A stretch of 64,000 nt of DNA from Flavobacteriales bacterium (GTDB taxonomy: Bacteria > Bacteroidota > Bacteroidia > NS11-12g > UBA9320): NCBI GenBank assembly GCA_020635395.1, contig JACJZV010000002.1, forward strand, positions 248,001-312,000, in the 5' to 3' direction. Below are positions 1 through 9,605 of the stretch, piece after piece (the first letter of the stretch is position 1; each line of letters begins with the position of its first letter). Made by a program: the position numbers and the translations under genes. Below the pieces are notes generated by a model that was not told where the DNA came from, made no database searches, and saw only the letters and a list, made by a program, of their open reading frames with translations.

Positions 1-810
1 CGTTTCGGTTTGCTCTACATTTTCGGCTAAAATATTAAAAATCAATGTTATATCTTTTGATTTAGCTACATCCACCATTTCATCAAAAGCCTTTAAAATG
101 GGGTTGTTCTCATCAATCTTAAAACCATAAACTTTAATATTTTGGTCGGCAATAATTCTTTTTTGCAACTGCACCGACCCCGTGTCGGACAAAAACTTTT
201 CTTGTGCCGTCCATTCTTTCACGTTTTTAAACTGAAATTTTATCGAGTCATTGTTTTCAAACGTATCATAAATCCAATGTTTCCATTTTTCAATATCTCG
301 TTCGTGTCCACTTCTATTATCGTAAAAATTGAGCGATGCCAACAATCTTGTCATTATTGGCAGATTGGGTTCATAAAATCTTGATTCTTTTAACAATTGA
401 GCCGTATTTCCCCCATAAATATTATCTGGACCGAAGGTTCTCAAATTCATGGTAACAATGACGGTTTTGCCAGATTCTACATTTTTTAACAAGGGTAAAA
501 ACTGACGGGCATCGTAGGCAGGATGTTCAATGGCCACAATCCTTAAATCATCGCAATATTGGTCGGCAAAATCACTAATTCGCAACTTTAAACTATCTTT
601 TGGAGAGGTGGTAAAATTGGATGACTCTGCAAAATAAAGCACATCGGCCATATCCTGTTTCTGCCAAATATCCAGAACGGTTGGTGCCATTTTGTCTAAA
701 TCATTCTTCCAAAAAAAAGTTTTGTATATCTGATTGAAAAGCAAAAACAGAGCAATCAAAACCGCTATTCGTGGCAACCCCTTCATACCGATATTTTTCA
801 ACTTTTCCAT
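1..810 (-). CDS. SGNH-like membrane-anchored partner of MBOAT acyltransferase (partial, runs off left edge)
   Basis: The minus-strand frame is open from an ATG at 810 to the window edge (270 codons, no stop). Residues about 12-25 form one hydrophobic segment (GLPRIAVLIALFLLFNQ), so the product is probably anchored in the inner membrane with a periplasmic domain. The ATG shares one base with the stop of the upstream acyltransferase (TGATG), implying translational coupling. In known MBOAT systems (AlgI/AlgJ-X, DltB/DltD) the second gene encodes an SGNH-fold acceptor-side enzyme, and by position this is the likely role here. I saw no clear GDS motif in the visible part; the segment VLYFAESSN near residue 55 could be a divergent block I. 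The family assignment is inference from context. Confidence 0.6.
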   Translation of the reverse strand, partial: MEKLKNIGMKGLPRIAVLIALFLLFNQIYKTFFWKNDLDKMAPTVLDIWQKQDMADVLYFAESSNFTTSPKDSLKLRISDFADQYCDDLRIVAIEHPAYDARQFLPLLKNVESGKTVIVTMNLRTFGPDNIYGGNTAQLLKESRFYEPNLPIMTRLLASLNFYDNRSGHERDIEKWKHWIYDTFENNDSIKFQFKNVKEWTAQEKFLSDTGSVQLQKRIIADQNIKVYGFKIDENNPILKAFDEMVDVAKSKDITLIFNILAENVEQTET

Positions 811-2222
811 CAAAACTGAAAATAGATAAACGGATGATTTGTGACACCTGCCCAGGCGGAAATGCACCATAAAAATAGGGCATATATTCCCCAACGGATA
901 GGCCATGAATAATTTGACAAAACGGCATCTATTCGTTTATTATATAAGGCAAAATCAGCCAAAATTAATCCAAGCCACATTACAAATATTTGAGGCTCGA
1001 TGTCTAACATTTTACTACCCGAAGGTTGAAATAAAGATTGCAAATGACTAAATGCAGCATCGATGCTCTCACTTCTAAAGAACACCCAAGCCGCATTTAC
1101 CCCTAAAAAAATGAGTATGCCACCAATAATTTTTGCATTGGTTTTATTCTTCATTTTAATTACTGATGTGGTACTCTTTTCGAGCAAATAGAGCAAACCA
1201 TGAATGCCGCCCCAGACAATAAATGTATAATTGGCTCCATGCCAAAAACCACTTACAACAAAAACTATCATAATGGCCACCGCCCATTTAAAGGTAGATT
1301 GCCGATTGCCCCCAAGCGGTATGTACAAATAATCGCGAAACCATGTAGAAAGCGAAATGTGCCACCTACTCCAAAACTCGCCTATGCTCGTGCTGAGGTA
1401 GGGTGTTTTGAAATTATCCATCAAACTGATGCCTAAAAGCAATGCAGAACCCTGTGCTATGAGAGAATATCCGGCAAAGTCGGCATAGATTTGAAAACAA
1501 AAGGCTAAAGTGCCAATCCAACGACTGCCCAACGTATAATTTAGTGAATGAGAATAAACTTCGTCTGCCAAAGGTGCTAGGTTATCGGCAATGCACATTT
1601 TAACAAAAAAGCCAAAAAGAATAAGTCTAAACCCATTTCTAAAATTTTCATAATTAGGCACATATTTGGCTTTTAATTGAGGCATTAAATCAGCAAATCG
1701 TTCGATAGGACCGGCCACCAATTGCGGGAAAAAGGTAACAAAAAGTGCAAATTTACCCAAGTGTTTTTCGGGACTAATACGGTTGTTGTACACATCAATT
1801 GTGTAGCTTAGCGTTTGAAATGTGTAAAACGAAATACCCACCGGAATGGCAAAAAACACACCCTGCACAAGCACTCCAAAAACGGGATGCTGTGCCGTGT
1901 AAATATTGGCCAACATGGCATCGGGAGGTTTTACAAACAGACTTAAATATTTAAAACCAAAGAGCAAACCCAAATTGGTTATTAGGCTCATTATTAATAA
2001 AACACGCTTTTGATTTTGCGATTTTTGCGGCATTTGCAACGCCACCGTATAATCCACCAATGTTGAAAAAACGATAAGTGCCAAAAACTCAACTTTCCAC
2101 CAGGCATAAAACAAATAACTAGCTGACAAAAGCAACACCCACCTATATTTGTTTGGCAACAAATAGTATAACACAACCACCAAAGGCAGGAAGATGAGAT
2201 ATGCTACCGAGTTAAATTGCAA
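810..2222 (-). CDS. MBOAT family O-acyltransferase (AlgI/DltB-like)
   Basis: The product (470 aa, usual length for the family) is a polytopic membrane protein with about ten hydrophobic segments. Family hallmarks are visible: PVGISFYTFQTLSYTIDVY, FFPQLVAGPIER, EFWSRWHISLSTWFRDYLY and SGFWHGANYTFIVWGGIHG. The last contains the invariant catalytic histidine of membrane-bound O-acyltransferases. AlgI and DltB relatives move acyl groups across the membrane onto a cell-surface polymer. Here the acceptor is unknown; peptidoglycan or exopolysaccharide acetylation is plausible. The gene is translationally coupled to the SGNH-like partner downstream. A TAnnTTTG match (TAAATTTG, 2245-2252) lies 22 nt before the start, so it can be transcribed apart from the upstream thioredoxin genes. 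Confidence 0.9.
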   Translation of the reverse strand: MQFNSVAYLIFLPLVVVLYYLLPNKYRWVLLLSASYLFYAWWKVEFLALIVFSTLVDYTVALQMPQKSQNQKRVLLIMSLITNLGLLFGFKYLSLFVKPPDAMLANIYTAQHPVFGVLVQGVFFAIPVGISFYTFQTLSYTIDVYNNRISPEKHLGKFALFVTFFPQLVAGPIERFADLMPQLKAKYVPNYENFRNGFRLILFGFFVKMCIADNLAPLADEVYSHSLNYTLGSRWIGTLAFCFQIYADFAGYSLIAQGSALLLGISLMDNFKTPYLSTSIGEFWSRWHISLSTWFRDYLYIPLGGNRQSTFKWAVAIMIVFVVSGFWHGANYTFIVWGGIHGLLYLLEKSTTSVIKMKNKTNAKIIGGILIFLGVNAAWVFFRSESIDAAFSHLQSLFQPSGSKMLDIEPQIFVMWLGLILADFALYNKRIDAVLSNYSWPIRWGIYALFLWCISAWAGVTNHPFIYFQF

Positions 2223-2270
2223 CGATTTTTAGTAATATATCGGACAAATTTAATCTGAAAATTTAAGTGA

Positions 2271-2501
2271 TTATTTACAGGCTCCTTCCGAGTAAGAGAT
2301 AACACCTGCTCTGTCCGCCTCGCACGGGTTGCCATAGGTTTTGCCATCGCATCCACAAACAGGATTGTATTCTTTAGTGCAAGGACCATCTGAAATTTTT
2401 GATTCGTCAATACAATCGGATGTAGCCTTATCTTTACAAGAAAGAAAAAACAAAAGACCAACAATCACAAACGTCAAACGGTAATGTGCAGATTTTTCCA
2501 T
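2271..2501 (-). CDS. Small lipoprotein with Kazal-type protease inhibitor domain
   Basis: This 76-residue product starts at the ATG at 2501. The longer open frame upstream overlaps the preceding gene and has no signal-like start. Residues 1-20 are a lipoprotein signal ending in LLFFLSC. The rest is a single Kazal module, with the diagnostic core YNPVCGCDGKTYGNPCEA followed by the usual spacing to the last cysteine (SYSEGAC). Kazal domains inhibit serine proteases through an exposed loop. A lipid-anchored copy would protect the envelope from host or competitor proteases, or control one of the cell's own. It lies 4 nt behind the thioredoxin-like gene and is probably cotranscribed with it. Confidence 0.8.
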   Translation of the reverse strand: MEKSAHYRLTFVIVGLLFFLSCKDKATSDCIDESKISDGPCTKEYNPVCGCDGKTYGNPCEADRAGVISYSEGACK

Positions 2502-2505
2502 CAAT

Positions 2506-3915
2506 TTAGGGTTTGTGGTTTTTATAATATTCATCCAAAAGACCTTGCACCAGATGCCCAACATTTTCAGCTGGTGGATTTTTGAAAATAATTCGTTTCT
2601 TCTCGTCTAAAATGTAAATCTCGGGCGTTTTCTTTTGGTTGTAATCCTCTCTGAATGTTGCCCCTTCCACAGCTCCCAACACATTTATCCATTCCAATTT
2701 ATTGTTACGGATAAACGCTCTCCAATCGTCTAATTCATTTTGGGTCATTACAGCAAATATTTCTACCCCTTTCGTATGGAGCGTATCATACATTTCTTTC
2801 AAAATAGGCACTTCTTTTTTACAGTGACCGCAATTGGGCTGCCAAAAAACCACTACCGTAACCGGATATTGCAACCGATGCAAGGAGTACATTCGGCTGA
2901 GAGAGGTATCCGGTAAAGTCATATTTGGAGCTACTTTGCCACATTGTATCAGTGCGTTTTTTTGAACGTATTCACACATTCTTTTTGTGGTAGAAGAGTC
3001 TGCCCAATAGCTTTTTCCGGCACAATAATATTTTTGTGCCATGTGATAAACCACTCCATCCAAACAAATAACCTCCTGTTTTTCGTAGTGACTTACCAAC
3101 CACCAAATGGCATATTTATAGGTTTCTTTGCAATTATTTTTTTCCAATATCTCGCAATAGTTGTCGATATAAGGTATTAACGAATCGGGCGATTGTGCGA
3201 AAATTTTGGTGAAATAATATTCTAATTTCCCATTGTATATAGGCGTTCGCATCATCCCATCATCAGTCAAATCAAAGTTATCCCAATAATGTTCTCTATA
3301 ATATTCATACCTTTTCCATTCATCATCACCCAATTCTTCCGGAATTTCTATTTCCATCAAAGCCTTATACAGTTTTGCAACAAACGTGTTCGGATATTGA
3401 TCAATAATTCGTTTCTTTTCATTATGCACTTCCATATCAATGGCACGCAGCATGGGCCTAAGGCTATCTTTGCAGGCTTCACTCGTACATTTTTTATATT
3501 TCTCAATAAGTTCCTTTTTTCTTAGCCCAGGCTCTATTGCAAATTTGTCGAAACCAAAAAATACTTCGTTTTCTAACGAGCCAATGGCCTTTTTTGATTG
3601 AGGCGTTGAGGCTGTATCGCAGGCAATTTCAAACTGCTGGTCATCTTTTGGAACAATAAACTCTATATAGTTTCTTTTTGGAAAAACTAAAATATACACA
3701 CCATGCAACAACGGGCCAGAGCCTTTGAAATGCAGTTTGCCATCCTTTTGTACCGCTGCGGTATCAACTATTTTGTTTTGATCGGCATAATAATGTGCCA
3801 AAATGCAAGAATCGCCAGGATGTAAACCATCCACTTTAAAAACAAGATTATATTGTGCCTTTGCAGAAAAGCCGAATCCTATAAGAAAAATTAGAATTAA
3901 CTTTAGCGTTTTCAT
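2506..3915 (-). CDS. Exported thioredoxin-fold protein (TlpA/AhpC-type), tandem paralogue 2
   Basis: The start chosen is the ATG at 3915, which shares one base with the upstream stop (TGATG); a TTG one codon earlier is possible. The product has 469 aa. Residues 1-21 are a signal peptide ending AKAQ. An N-terminal domain of about 100 residues resembles the DUF4369-type domain found before many Bacteroidota thioredoxins, a helical middle region follows, and a C-terminal thioredoxin domain carries the redox motif NCGHCK. Expected role: periplasmic disulfide or cytochrome-maturation type redox chemistry. It is closely similar to the preceding gene throughout (for example shared DSCILA, YYADQNK and PKDDQ blocks), so the pair is a tandem duplication. 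Confidence 0.85.
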   Translation of the reverse strand: MKTLKLILIFLIGFGFSAKAQYNLVFKVDGLHPGDSCILAHYYADQNKIVDTAAVQKDGKLHFKGSGPLLHGVYILVFPKRNYIEFIVPKDDQQFEIACDTASTPQSKKAIGSLENEVFFGFDKFAIEPGLRKKELIEKYKKCTSEACKDSLRPMLRAIDMEVHNEKKRIIDQYPNTFVAKLYKALMEIEIPEELGDDEWKRYEYYREHYWDNFDLTDDGMMRTPIYNGKLEYYFTKIFAQSPDSLIPYIDNYCEILEKNNCKETYKYAIWWLVSHYEKQEVICLDGVVYHMAQKYYCAGKSYWADSSTTKRMCEYVQKNALIQCGKVAPNMTLPDTSLSRMYSLHRLQYPVTVVVFWQPNCGHCKKEVPILKEMYDTLHTKGVEIFAVMTQNELDDWRAFIRNNKLEWINVLGAVEGATFREDYNQKKTPEIYILDEKKRIIFKNPPAENVGHLVQGLLDEYYKNHKP

Positions 3916-5336
3916 CAAGGTTCGTTCTTAACGGGACTATTGTTCTCATCATATTCTTTGAGCATGTATTCAAGAATTTTTCCAACGTTTTCGGCAGGCG
4001 GATTTTTAAATTCAATCACTTTGTGTTCGTTTAAAATATATACCTGTGGTGTACTGATAATGTTATAATCCGCTCTGTAAGTAGCATTGTTGTGGGCATC
4101 CACCACGTTTATCCAGCTTAATCCATTGTCCTTAATATACTTTTTCCAACCATCTACATCAGCCTGAGTATAGACTGCATATACCTCTACTCCTCGTTTT
4201 TTCATGGTGTCGTACATTTCCTTCAATTTAGGAATCTCTTTCTTGCAGTGTCCGCATTGATGATCCCAAAAAACTACAACCGTTATTTTTGACTGGATTT
4301 TGTGCATCTCCACCATTCTAAAATAGGTAGTGTCATACAATTGCATATTGGGGGCTATATCTCCACAACGCGTTTTACCAATTTTTACCGCGTGCTCACA
4401 CATTTTGGCTACTAAAGAAGAATCTGCCCAAAAGCATTTTCCGGCACAGTAGTAATCTTGTGCCATGTGGTGCAACACTTTGTCCATGCACATAATTTTC
4501 GACTCTTCATGATGATTTGTTATCCACCAAACGGTGTATTTATACATTTCTTTAGCCCCGCCTTTTTCCATTCGTGAGCATAAATCATCGATAACAGGAA
4601 TCAACGAATCCGGATTTTGGTCGAACATTTTGGTTATGTAGTTTTCCAGTTTTCTTTTAAATAAAGGAGTTCTAAGCATTCCATCATCGGTCAAATCGAT
4701 ATTGTCCCAATAATGCTTTTGCATATACTCAAACGCCAAATCCTCATTCGATTTTATAGATTCAGGTATTTCTACATCCATAACGGCCTTAAAAAGTTTT
4801 GCCACAAAAGTTTGCGGGTTTTGGTTTATCAACTCCAATCTTCTTTTGTCTATTACCTCGTCTATTGCCTCTACTTTGGCTCTAATGGCATCTTTGCAGC
4901 CATCATCAGCACATTTCTTATATTCTTCAATTAATGTTGCTTTTGGTTTACTTTGCTCAGAAGCAAACTTATCAAAGTCGAAAAACAACTGATTATCTAA
5001 AGAGCCAACTGCTGATTTTCCGGCAATAGCCAGCGAAGTATCAAATTGAATTTCAAACTCTTGGTCGTCTTTAGGCACTAAAAACTCAATGTAGGATCGT
5101 TTTGGTAGAACAATTATATAGACACCATTGTCCAATTTCTTGTCACCCTTGTATGTTACCTTTCCATTTTTTACCGCCGCCGTGTCCACAACTTTGTTCT
5201 GGTCGGCATAATAATAGGCCAAAATACAAGAGTCTCCTTCTTTTAATCCCTTTACTTTGAAAGAAATACTATATTGAGCACTCGCGGTTCCGGAAATTGC
5301 AAGCAGCAGAACGATAAATGATTTTAAAAACTTCAT
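3915..5336 (-). CDS. Exported thioredoxin-fold protein (TlpA/AhpC-type), tandem paralogue 1
   Basis: The ATG at 5336 gives a standard signal peptide (MKFLKSFIVLLLAISGTASA), whereas the upstream in-frame codons add nine residues with no signal character. The product has 473 aa: an N-terminal beta-rich domain, a helical middle and a C-terminal thioredoxin domain with QCGHCK. The motif FWDHQCGHCKKEIPKLKEMY is typical of TlpA/ResA-like reductases. A TAnnTTTG box (TATTTTTG, 5361-5368) lies 24 nt upstream in the short intergenic space shared with the divergent ATL gene. It heads a chain with the second paralogue and the Kazal lipoprotein. Why two copies are kept is not evident. Confidence 0.86.
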   Translation of the reverse strand: MKFLKSFIVLLLAISGTASAQYSISFKVKGLKEGDSCILAYYYADQNKVVDTAAVKNGKVTYKGDKKLDNGVYIIVLPKRSYIEFLVPKDDQEFEIQFDTSLAIAGKSAVGSLDNQLFFDFDKFASEQSKPKATLIEEYKKCADDGCKDAIRAKVEAIDEVIDKRRLELINQNPQTFVAKLFKAVMDVEIPESIKSNEDLAFEYMQKHYWDNIDLTDDGMLRTPLFKRKLENYITKMFDQNPDSLIPVIDDLCSRMEKGGAKEMYKYTVWWITNHHEESKIMCMDKVLHHMAQDYYCAGKCFWADSSLVAKMCEHAVKIGKTRCGDIAPNMQLYDTTYFRMVEMHKIQSKITVVVFWDHQCGHCKKEIPKLKEMYDTMKKRGVEVYAVYTQADVDGWKKYIKDNGLSWINVVDAHNNATYRADYNIISTPQVYILNEHKVIEFKNPPAENVGKILEYMLKEYDENNSPVKNEP

Positions 5337-5360
5337 AAATTGCAAATTATTCAATTTTGA

Positions 5361-5368
5361 CAAAAATA
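5361..5368 (-). promoter_or_regulatory. Candidate -7 box (TATTTTTG) for the thioredoxin operon
   Basis: Exact match to the Bacteroidota primary-sigma -7 consensus TAnnTTTG, 24 nt before the ATG at 5336. No TTTG is present at 19-21 nt spacing upstream. Confidence 0.4.
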
Positions 5369-5384
5369 AGATTTCGAAAACGTT

Positions 5385-5768
5385 ATGTCGCTATCAAAGA
5401 CTGTGCCTGATACTAAAACGTTGCTTTGCGATGATAATTTTCCCAATTTTTTTGAATTGGTACACGAGGTTGTCAAACTAATACCTGAGGGTAGAGTGAC
5501 CACTTATGGTGCTATTGCCAACTATTTGGGAGCGGCCAAATCGAGCAGAATGGTGGGCTGGGCTATAAATAACGTTGGTAGTAAATCTGACTTCATACCG
5601 GCTCATCGAGTTGTGAACCGAAAAGGAATGCTGACAGGAAAGGCTCATTTTGGGTCTCAAAACGAAATGCAAATACTCTTAGAAAAAGAAGGTCTAAAAA
5701 TTAAAAACGACGCAGTTCAGGATTTTGAAAAGGTTTTTTGGAATCCGATGGAAACATTAAGTCTATAA
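5385..5768 (+). CDS. Alkyltransferase-like protein (ATL), MGMT homologue lacking the acceptor cysteine
   Basis: The 127-residue protein matches the DNA-binding C-terminal domain of O6-alkylguanine-DNA alkyltransferase: PEGRVTTYGAIANYLG, then SRMVGWAIN with the arginine finger (R55), then IPAHRVV. In active alkyltransferases that site reads PCHR; here the acceptor Cys is Ala (A73). ATL proteins of this kind bind and flip O6-alkylguanine without repairing it and hand the lesion to nucleotide excision repair. A working methyltransferase is therefore excluded unless another cysteine serves. The only other Cys visible is near the N-terminus (C15). The gene is divergent from the thioredoxin operon with 48 bp between starts. 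Confidence 0.9.
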   Translation: MSLSKTVPDTKTLLCDDNFPNFFELVHEVVKLIPEGRVTTYGAIANYLGAAKSSRMVGWAINNVGSKSDFIPAHRVVNRKGMLTGKAHFGSQNEMQILLEKEGLKIKNDAVQDFEKVFWNPMETLSL

Positions 5769-5773
5769 AAAAA

Positions 5774-5793
5774 CTCCTTCTTCCCAGAAGGAG
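5774..5793 (-). terminator. Intrinsic terminator reading in the minus direction
   Basis: CTCCTTCT-TCCC-AGAAGGAG forms a perfect 8-bp stem. The seven A residues just before it on the plus strand give a T-tract only on the minus strand. It therefore terminates a leftward transcript that must begin between here and the nrdJ terminator, matching the small gene at 5919-6077. Confidence 0.6.
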
Positions 5794-5918
5794 CTCAATC
5801 CACTATTTATAGTCGCATAGTATATAGTGTGCTATTTAATATGGAATGGAAGGCTTTAATTGGACAACTTGTCAGACAAAAATCCTATCAGAAGCAATTT
5901 TTACCCTCATCCATTTCC

Positions 5919-6077
5919 CTACTCTAAAACGAGCCTGAGCCGTGTGGTTTTTTGCTTTTCATATTTGTTTGAGGAATCCTTTACTTTATTATTTCCACCC
6001 CTATTGGCGGCCATAATAGAAGCCAAATAGAATTGATTATTTAGCCAAATCCGAGCAGGTTTTATGCCATGACTCAT
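5919..6077 (-). CDS. Possible small basic protein gene (52 aa), no recognised family
   Basis: An ATG at 6077 opens a 52-codon frame ending in TAG at 5919, reading MSHGIKPARIWL... through ...TTRLRLVLE. The product is rich in Lys and Arg, especially in its second half. A perfect TAnnTTTG box (TACATTTG, 6081-6088) ends 3 nt before the ATG, the same arrangement as at 14456-14463 before the saccharopine dehydrogenase gene. A minus-direction terminator closes the unit at 5774-5793. Together these outline a complete transcription unit of about 300 nt in a stretch that otherwise looks empty. I do not recognise the sequence. It could instead be a small RNA or a remnant. Confidence 0.4.
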   Translation of the reverse strand: MSHGIKPARIWLNNQFYLASIMAANRGGNNKVKDSSNKYEKQKTTRLRLVLE

Positions 6078-6080
6078 ATA

Positions 6081-6088
6081 CAAATGTA
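6081..6088 (-). promoter_or_regulatory. Candidate -7 box (TACATTTG) abutting the small gene's ATG
   Basis: Exact TAnnTTTG match, 3 nt before the ATG at 6077. If used, transcription would start at or next to the start codon, giving a leaderless message. Confidence 0.4.
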
Positions 6089-6225
6089 TAGTTCTTTCTC
6101 TATTGCATGAACAATATTCATATTTTTTTTTACCTAAATAAAGAAAAAAAATACCGCTTTAGGTTTGCCCCAATGCTTAAATATCCAAACGTTAGGTGGG
6201 TTTTGGTTTAAAAAAAAACACAAAA

Positions 6226-6254
6226 AAACCCGTTCAACTTTGTTGAACGGGTTT
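6226..6254 (-). terminator. Intrinsic terminator of nrdJ
   Basis: AAACCCGTTCAAC-TTT-GTTGAACGGGTTT is a perfect 13-bp stem with a 3-nt loop. On the minus strand it is followed by a run of T residues (A residues at 6222-6228 on the plus strand). It begins 22 nt after the nrdJ stop. Confidence 0.9.
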
Positions 6255-6275
6255 AGTCAAAAAACTTTTATTGTC

Positions 6276-9200
6276 TTAGCTACATCCCAATGAATTTCCG
6301 CAGTTCAAGCACTTATAACAAGTACCACTTCTAACCGTCAGGTGTCCGCATTCGTTGCATGCCGGAGCATCGCTCTGCATAGATTTAAGATGAATGTCCG
6401 TTGCATTTCCTCCACCAACACTGCCATGCTCGTGATTCATCTCTATAGATTTGCTGGCTGCCACTTCTTCAACCATCACTGTTTTTACTTTGTGATTTGT
6501 TGGAGAAGACTGGGCTTTTGTATGGTCAGAAACACTGATATTAGTGGGTGGAACTTGAACCAAATCATTTCTGTGCAAATATTCAAAGCCAAGCAATCTG
6601 AAAATAAAATCTATGATTGATGTGGCATTTTTAATGTTGTCATGACCCTCTACATAGCCCGCAGGTTCAAATTTTGTAAAAGTAAATTTATCTACAAACT
6701 CACGCAATGGCACACCATATTGCAAACCAATAGAAACTGCAATAGAGAAACAGTTCATCAACGAACGGAAGGTTGCTCCCTCTTTGTGCATATCCACAAA
6801 TATTTCGCCTAATCTACCATCGCTATATTCGCCTGTTCTGATGAACAATGTTTGGCCACCAACTTTGGCTTTTTGTGTAAATCCACCCCGTTTGTTTGGA
6901 AGTTTTTTTCGCTCTACAATGTTAGAAAGCTGCATTTGGAAAATAGTATCGTGGCTTTCATCAATTATTTTTCTTGCGGCCTCCAATACCATATCGGGCG
7001 TTATGTCTTCCAAAGAAAGCTCTGCTTTCTCTCCCAATACTTCTATAATTTTTTCATCGGCAGAAACTTCTTCGGTTTTGCTATCCGATTTGTTGCTCAA
7101 AGGTTGAGACAATTTACAACCATCTCTATAAAGTGCATTTGCTTTCAACCCAAGTTCCCAGCTTAGTTGATAGCAAGATTTGATATCATCTTGAGAAGCC
7201 TCGTTCGGCAAATTAATTGTTTTTGAAATTGCTCCAGAAATAAATGGTTGGGCAGCGGCCATCATTCTAATGTGGCCGTGTGCATGAATATATCTTTCGC
7301 CAATGTTTCCACATCGGTTTGCACAATCAAACACGGGTAGGTGTTCGGCTTTAAGATGTGGAGCTCCTTCAACGGTCATTGTTCCACATACATAATCATT
7401 TGCAGCGGCAATTTGATTGTTGTTGAATCCTAACGCCCTCAAAAGGCTGAAGCCTTCTTTTTCATATACCTCTTTTTGGAAACCCAATCTTGTCATGGCT
7501 TCTTCTCCAAGAGTCCATTGATTGAAAACAAAATTGATTTCGAAAGCACTTGCCAAACCTGATTCTATAGCTGCTAAATCTGCGGCGTTAAATCCTTTTG
7601 CGGCAAGTGTTGTATGATTAATCTCGGGGGCGTTTACCAAGGTGGCATGTCCCTTTGCATAATTAACGATATCAACTATTTGTTCTGCATCATACCCCAA
7701 CGTTTTCAATGCTCCTGGCACAGATTGGTTCACTATTTTAAAGTATCCGCCGCCACTAAGTTTTTTAAATTTAACCAAAGCAAAATCGGGTTCAATACCG
7801 GTTGTGTCGCAATCCATAACCAAACCAATGGTTCCTGTTGGAGCAATTACAGTGGTTTGAGCATTTCTATAGCCGTATTTCTCTCCTTCCATCACTGCTT
7901 TATCCCACATATTGCAGGCAGATGTCAATAAATATTCTGGACAATATTTGGGGTCAATACCCACAGGTTTAATACTCAATCCTTCATAATCGCTGGCATT
8001 GTAGGCTGCGTATCTATGATTTCTCATTACACGCAACATATCTTCTTTATTTTTATCGTATTCTTTAAAAGCACCCAAATATTTTGCCATTTCTGCCGAT
8101 GTTGCATAAGCTGTTCCGGTCATTATTGAGGTAATGGCTCCACAAATGGCGGTAGCCTTCGGACTATCGTAAGGAATACCTGAAAGCATTAAAACAGAGC
8201 CAAGATTGGCATATCCAAGACCCAAGGTTCTATAGGCATACGACAATTCGGCAACTTCTTTTGATGGAAATTGAGCCATCAATACCGAAATTTCAAGCAC
8301 AACCGTCCAAAGTCGTGAGGCATATTCAATGCCCGCAACATCAAACGTATGTGTATCGGCATTAAAAAAATGTCTTAGGTTTAACGATGCCAAATTACAG
8401 GCGGTGTTATCCAAAAACATATATTCCGAGCATGGGTTTGAAGCATTTATCTGACCACCTTGAGGGCATGTGTGCCACTCGTTTATAGTTGAGTCAAACT
8501 GAACTCCCGGATCGGCACAAGCCCAAGCAGCAAATGAAATATCATCCCAAATTTTTTCGGCAGGAATGCTTCTCATAACTTCACCGGTGCTTCTGGCTAT
8601 CAAATCCCAATCTTCGCCATTTTGCAAAGCATGAAAAAACTTATTCGGAATTCGAACAGAATTATTAGAGTTTTGACCAGAAACGGTTTGGTAAGCCTCG
8701 CCCTCATAGTGCGAAGAATATCCTGCATCAATTAAAGCAGCAACTTTCTTTTCTTCATCCTTTTTCCAGTTGATGAATTCCATAATCTCTGGATGATCCA
8801 AATCGAGTGTTACCATTTTGGCCGCTCTTCTGGTTGTTCCTCCAGATTTTATAGCTCCGGCTGCTCTATCTCCAATTTTCAAGAACGACATTAAACCGCT
8901 TGATGTTCCGCCTCCGCTTAGTTTTTCGCCGGAACCCCGAATGGCAGAAAAATTGGTACCTACCCCCGAACCATATTTGAATATACGTGCTTCTCTAACC
9001 CACAAATCCATGATGCCGCCATCATTAACCAAATCATCGCTAACGGACAAAATAAAACAAGCGTGTGGTTGAGGTCTTTCGTAAGCCGAGGTTGATTTTT
9101 TTAACTTTCCGCTTTCCGGGTCGCAATAGAAATGCCCTTGAGGTTTTCCGGTAATGCCATACGTATTGTGCAATCCGGTGTTGAACCATTGTGGAGAATT

Positions 9201-9605
9201 GGGTGCAGCATGCTGAGCCGTGATGCTGTAAACCAACTCATCATAAAACACTTCTGCATCTTTTTTTGAGTTGAAATAATCGTATTGTTCTCCCCACGTT
9301 TTCCAACAATCGGCCAACCTATGAGCCACCTGTTTGATAGAGTTTTCAGACCCCAAACTTCCATCGGCCTGAGGCACACCGGCCTTTCTAAAATATTTTT
9401 GAGCCAAAATATCAGTGGCCACTTGAGACCAAGATTTCGGAACTTCCACGTTATCCATTCTAAAAACAGTGTCGCCACTTGGATTTTGAATTACTGATGT
9501 TCTAATATCGTATTCAAATAAATCCGCTGCTTGGATACCCTCTTTAGTGAAATAGCGTTCAAATTTTAATCCTTTGTCCTTTTTGCTTACTTTTTTAAGG
9601 CTCAT
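6276..9605 (-). CDS. nrdJ: Adenosylcobalamin-dependent (class II) ribonucleoside-diphosphate reductase
   Basis: The 1109-residue enzyme makes deoxyribonucleotides using a B12-generated thiyl radical and needs no oxygen. Visible active-site elements: the first redox cysteine in HACFILS (C183), the NPCSEY loop (N390, radical C392, E394) and the partner cysteine in [12 protein letters not shown] (C403). The phosphate-binding motif APTGTIG is also present. Residues about 900-1010 form a TSCPD domain ([17 protein letters not shown]). The C-terminus carries CxxC pairs (CNECG, CYKC, CLNCG) that act as the swinging dithiol or a zinc knuckle. No ATP-cone is apparent at the N-terminus. I found no B12-box riboswitch upstream. 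It stands alone, with its own terminator. Confidence 0.96.
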   Translation of the reverse strand: MSLKKVSKKDKGLKFERYFTKEGIQAADLFEYDIRTSVIQNPSGDTVFRMDNVEVPKSWSQVATDILAQKYFRKAGVPQADGSLGSENSIKQVAHRLADCWKTWGEQYDYFNSKKDAEVFYDELVYSITAQHAAPNSPQWFNTGLHNTYGITGKPQGHFYCDPESGKLKKSTSAYERPQPHACFILSVSDDLVNDGGIMDLWVREARIFKYGSGVGTNFSAIRGSGEKLSGGGTSSGLMSFLKIGDRAAGAIKSGGTTRRAAKMVTLDLDHPEIMEFINWKKDEEKKVAALIDAGYSSHYEGEAYQTVSGQNSNNSVRIPNKFFHALQNGEDWDLIARSTGEVMRSIPAEKIWDDISFAAWACADPGVQFDSTINEWHTCPQGGQINASNPCSEYMFLDNTACNLASLNLRHFFNADTHTFDVAGIEYASRLWTVVLEISVLMAQFPSKEVAELSYAYRTLGLGYANLGSVLMLSGIPYDSPKATAICGAITSIMTGTAYATSAEMAKYLGAFKEYDKNKEDMLRVMRNHRYAAYNASDYEGLSIKPVGIDPKYCPEYLLTSACNMWDKAVMEGEKYGYRNAQTTVIAPTGTIGLVMDCDTTGIEPDFALVKFKKLSGGGYFKIVNQSVPGALKTLGYDAEQIVDIVNYAKGHATLVNAPEINHTTLAAKGFNAADLAAIESGLASAFEINFVFNQWTLGEEAMTRLGFQKEVYEKEGFSLLRALGFNNNQIAAANDYVCGTMTVEGAPHLKAEHLPVFDCANRCGNIGERYIHAHGHIRMMAAAQPFISGAISKTINLPNEASQDDIKSCYQLSWELGLKANALYRDGCKLSQPLSNKSDSKTEEVSADEKIIEVLGEKAELSLEDITPDMVLEAARKIIDESHDTIFQMQLSNIVERKKLPNKRGGFTQKAKVGGQTLFIRTGEYSDGRLGEIFVDMHKEGATFRSLMNCFSIAVSIGLQYGVPLREFVDKFTFTKFEPAGYVEGHDNIKNATSIIDFIFRLLGFEYLHRNDLVQVPPTNISVSDHTKAQSSPTNHKVKTVMVEEVAASKSIEMNHEHGSVGGGNATDIHLKSMQSDAPACNECGHLTVRSGTCYKCLNCGNSLGCS

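Noticed and set aside
5385..5768. Active O6-methylguanine methyltransferase
   Set aside because: The acceptor cysteine is replaced by alanine, so the ATL reading is preferred.
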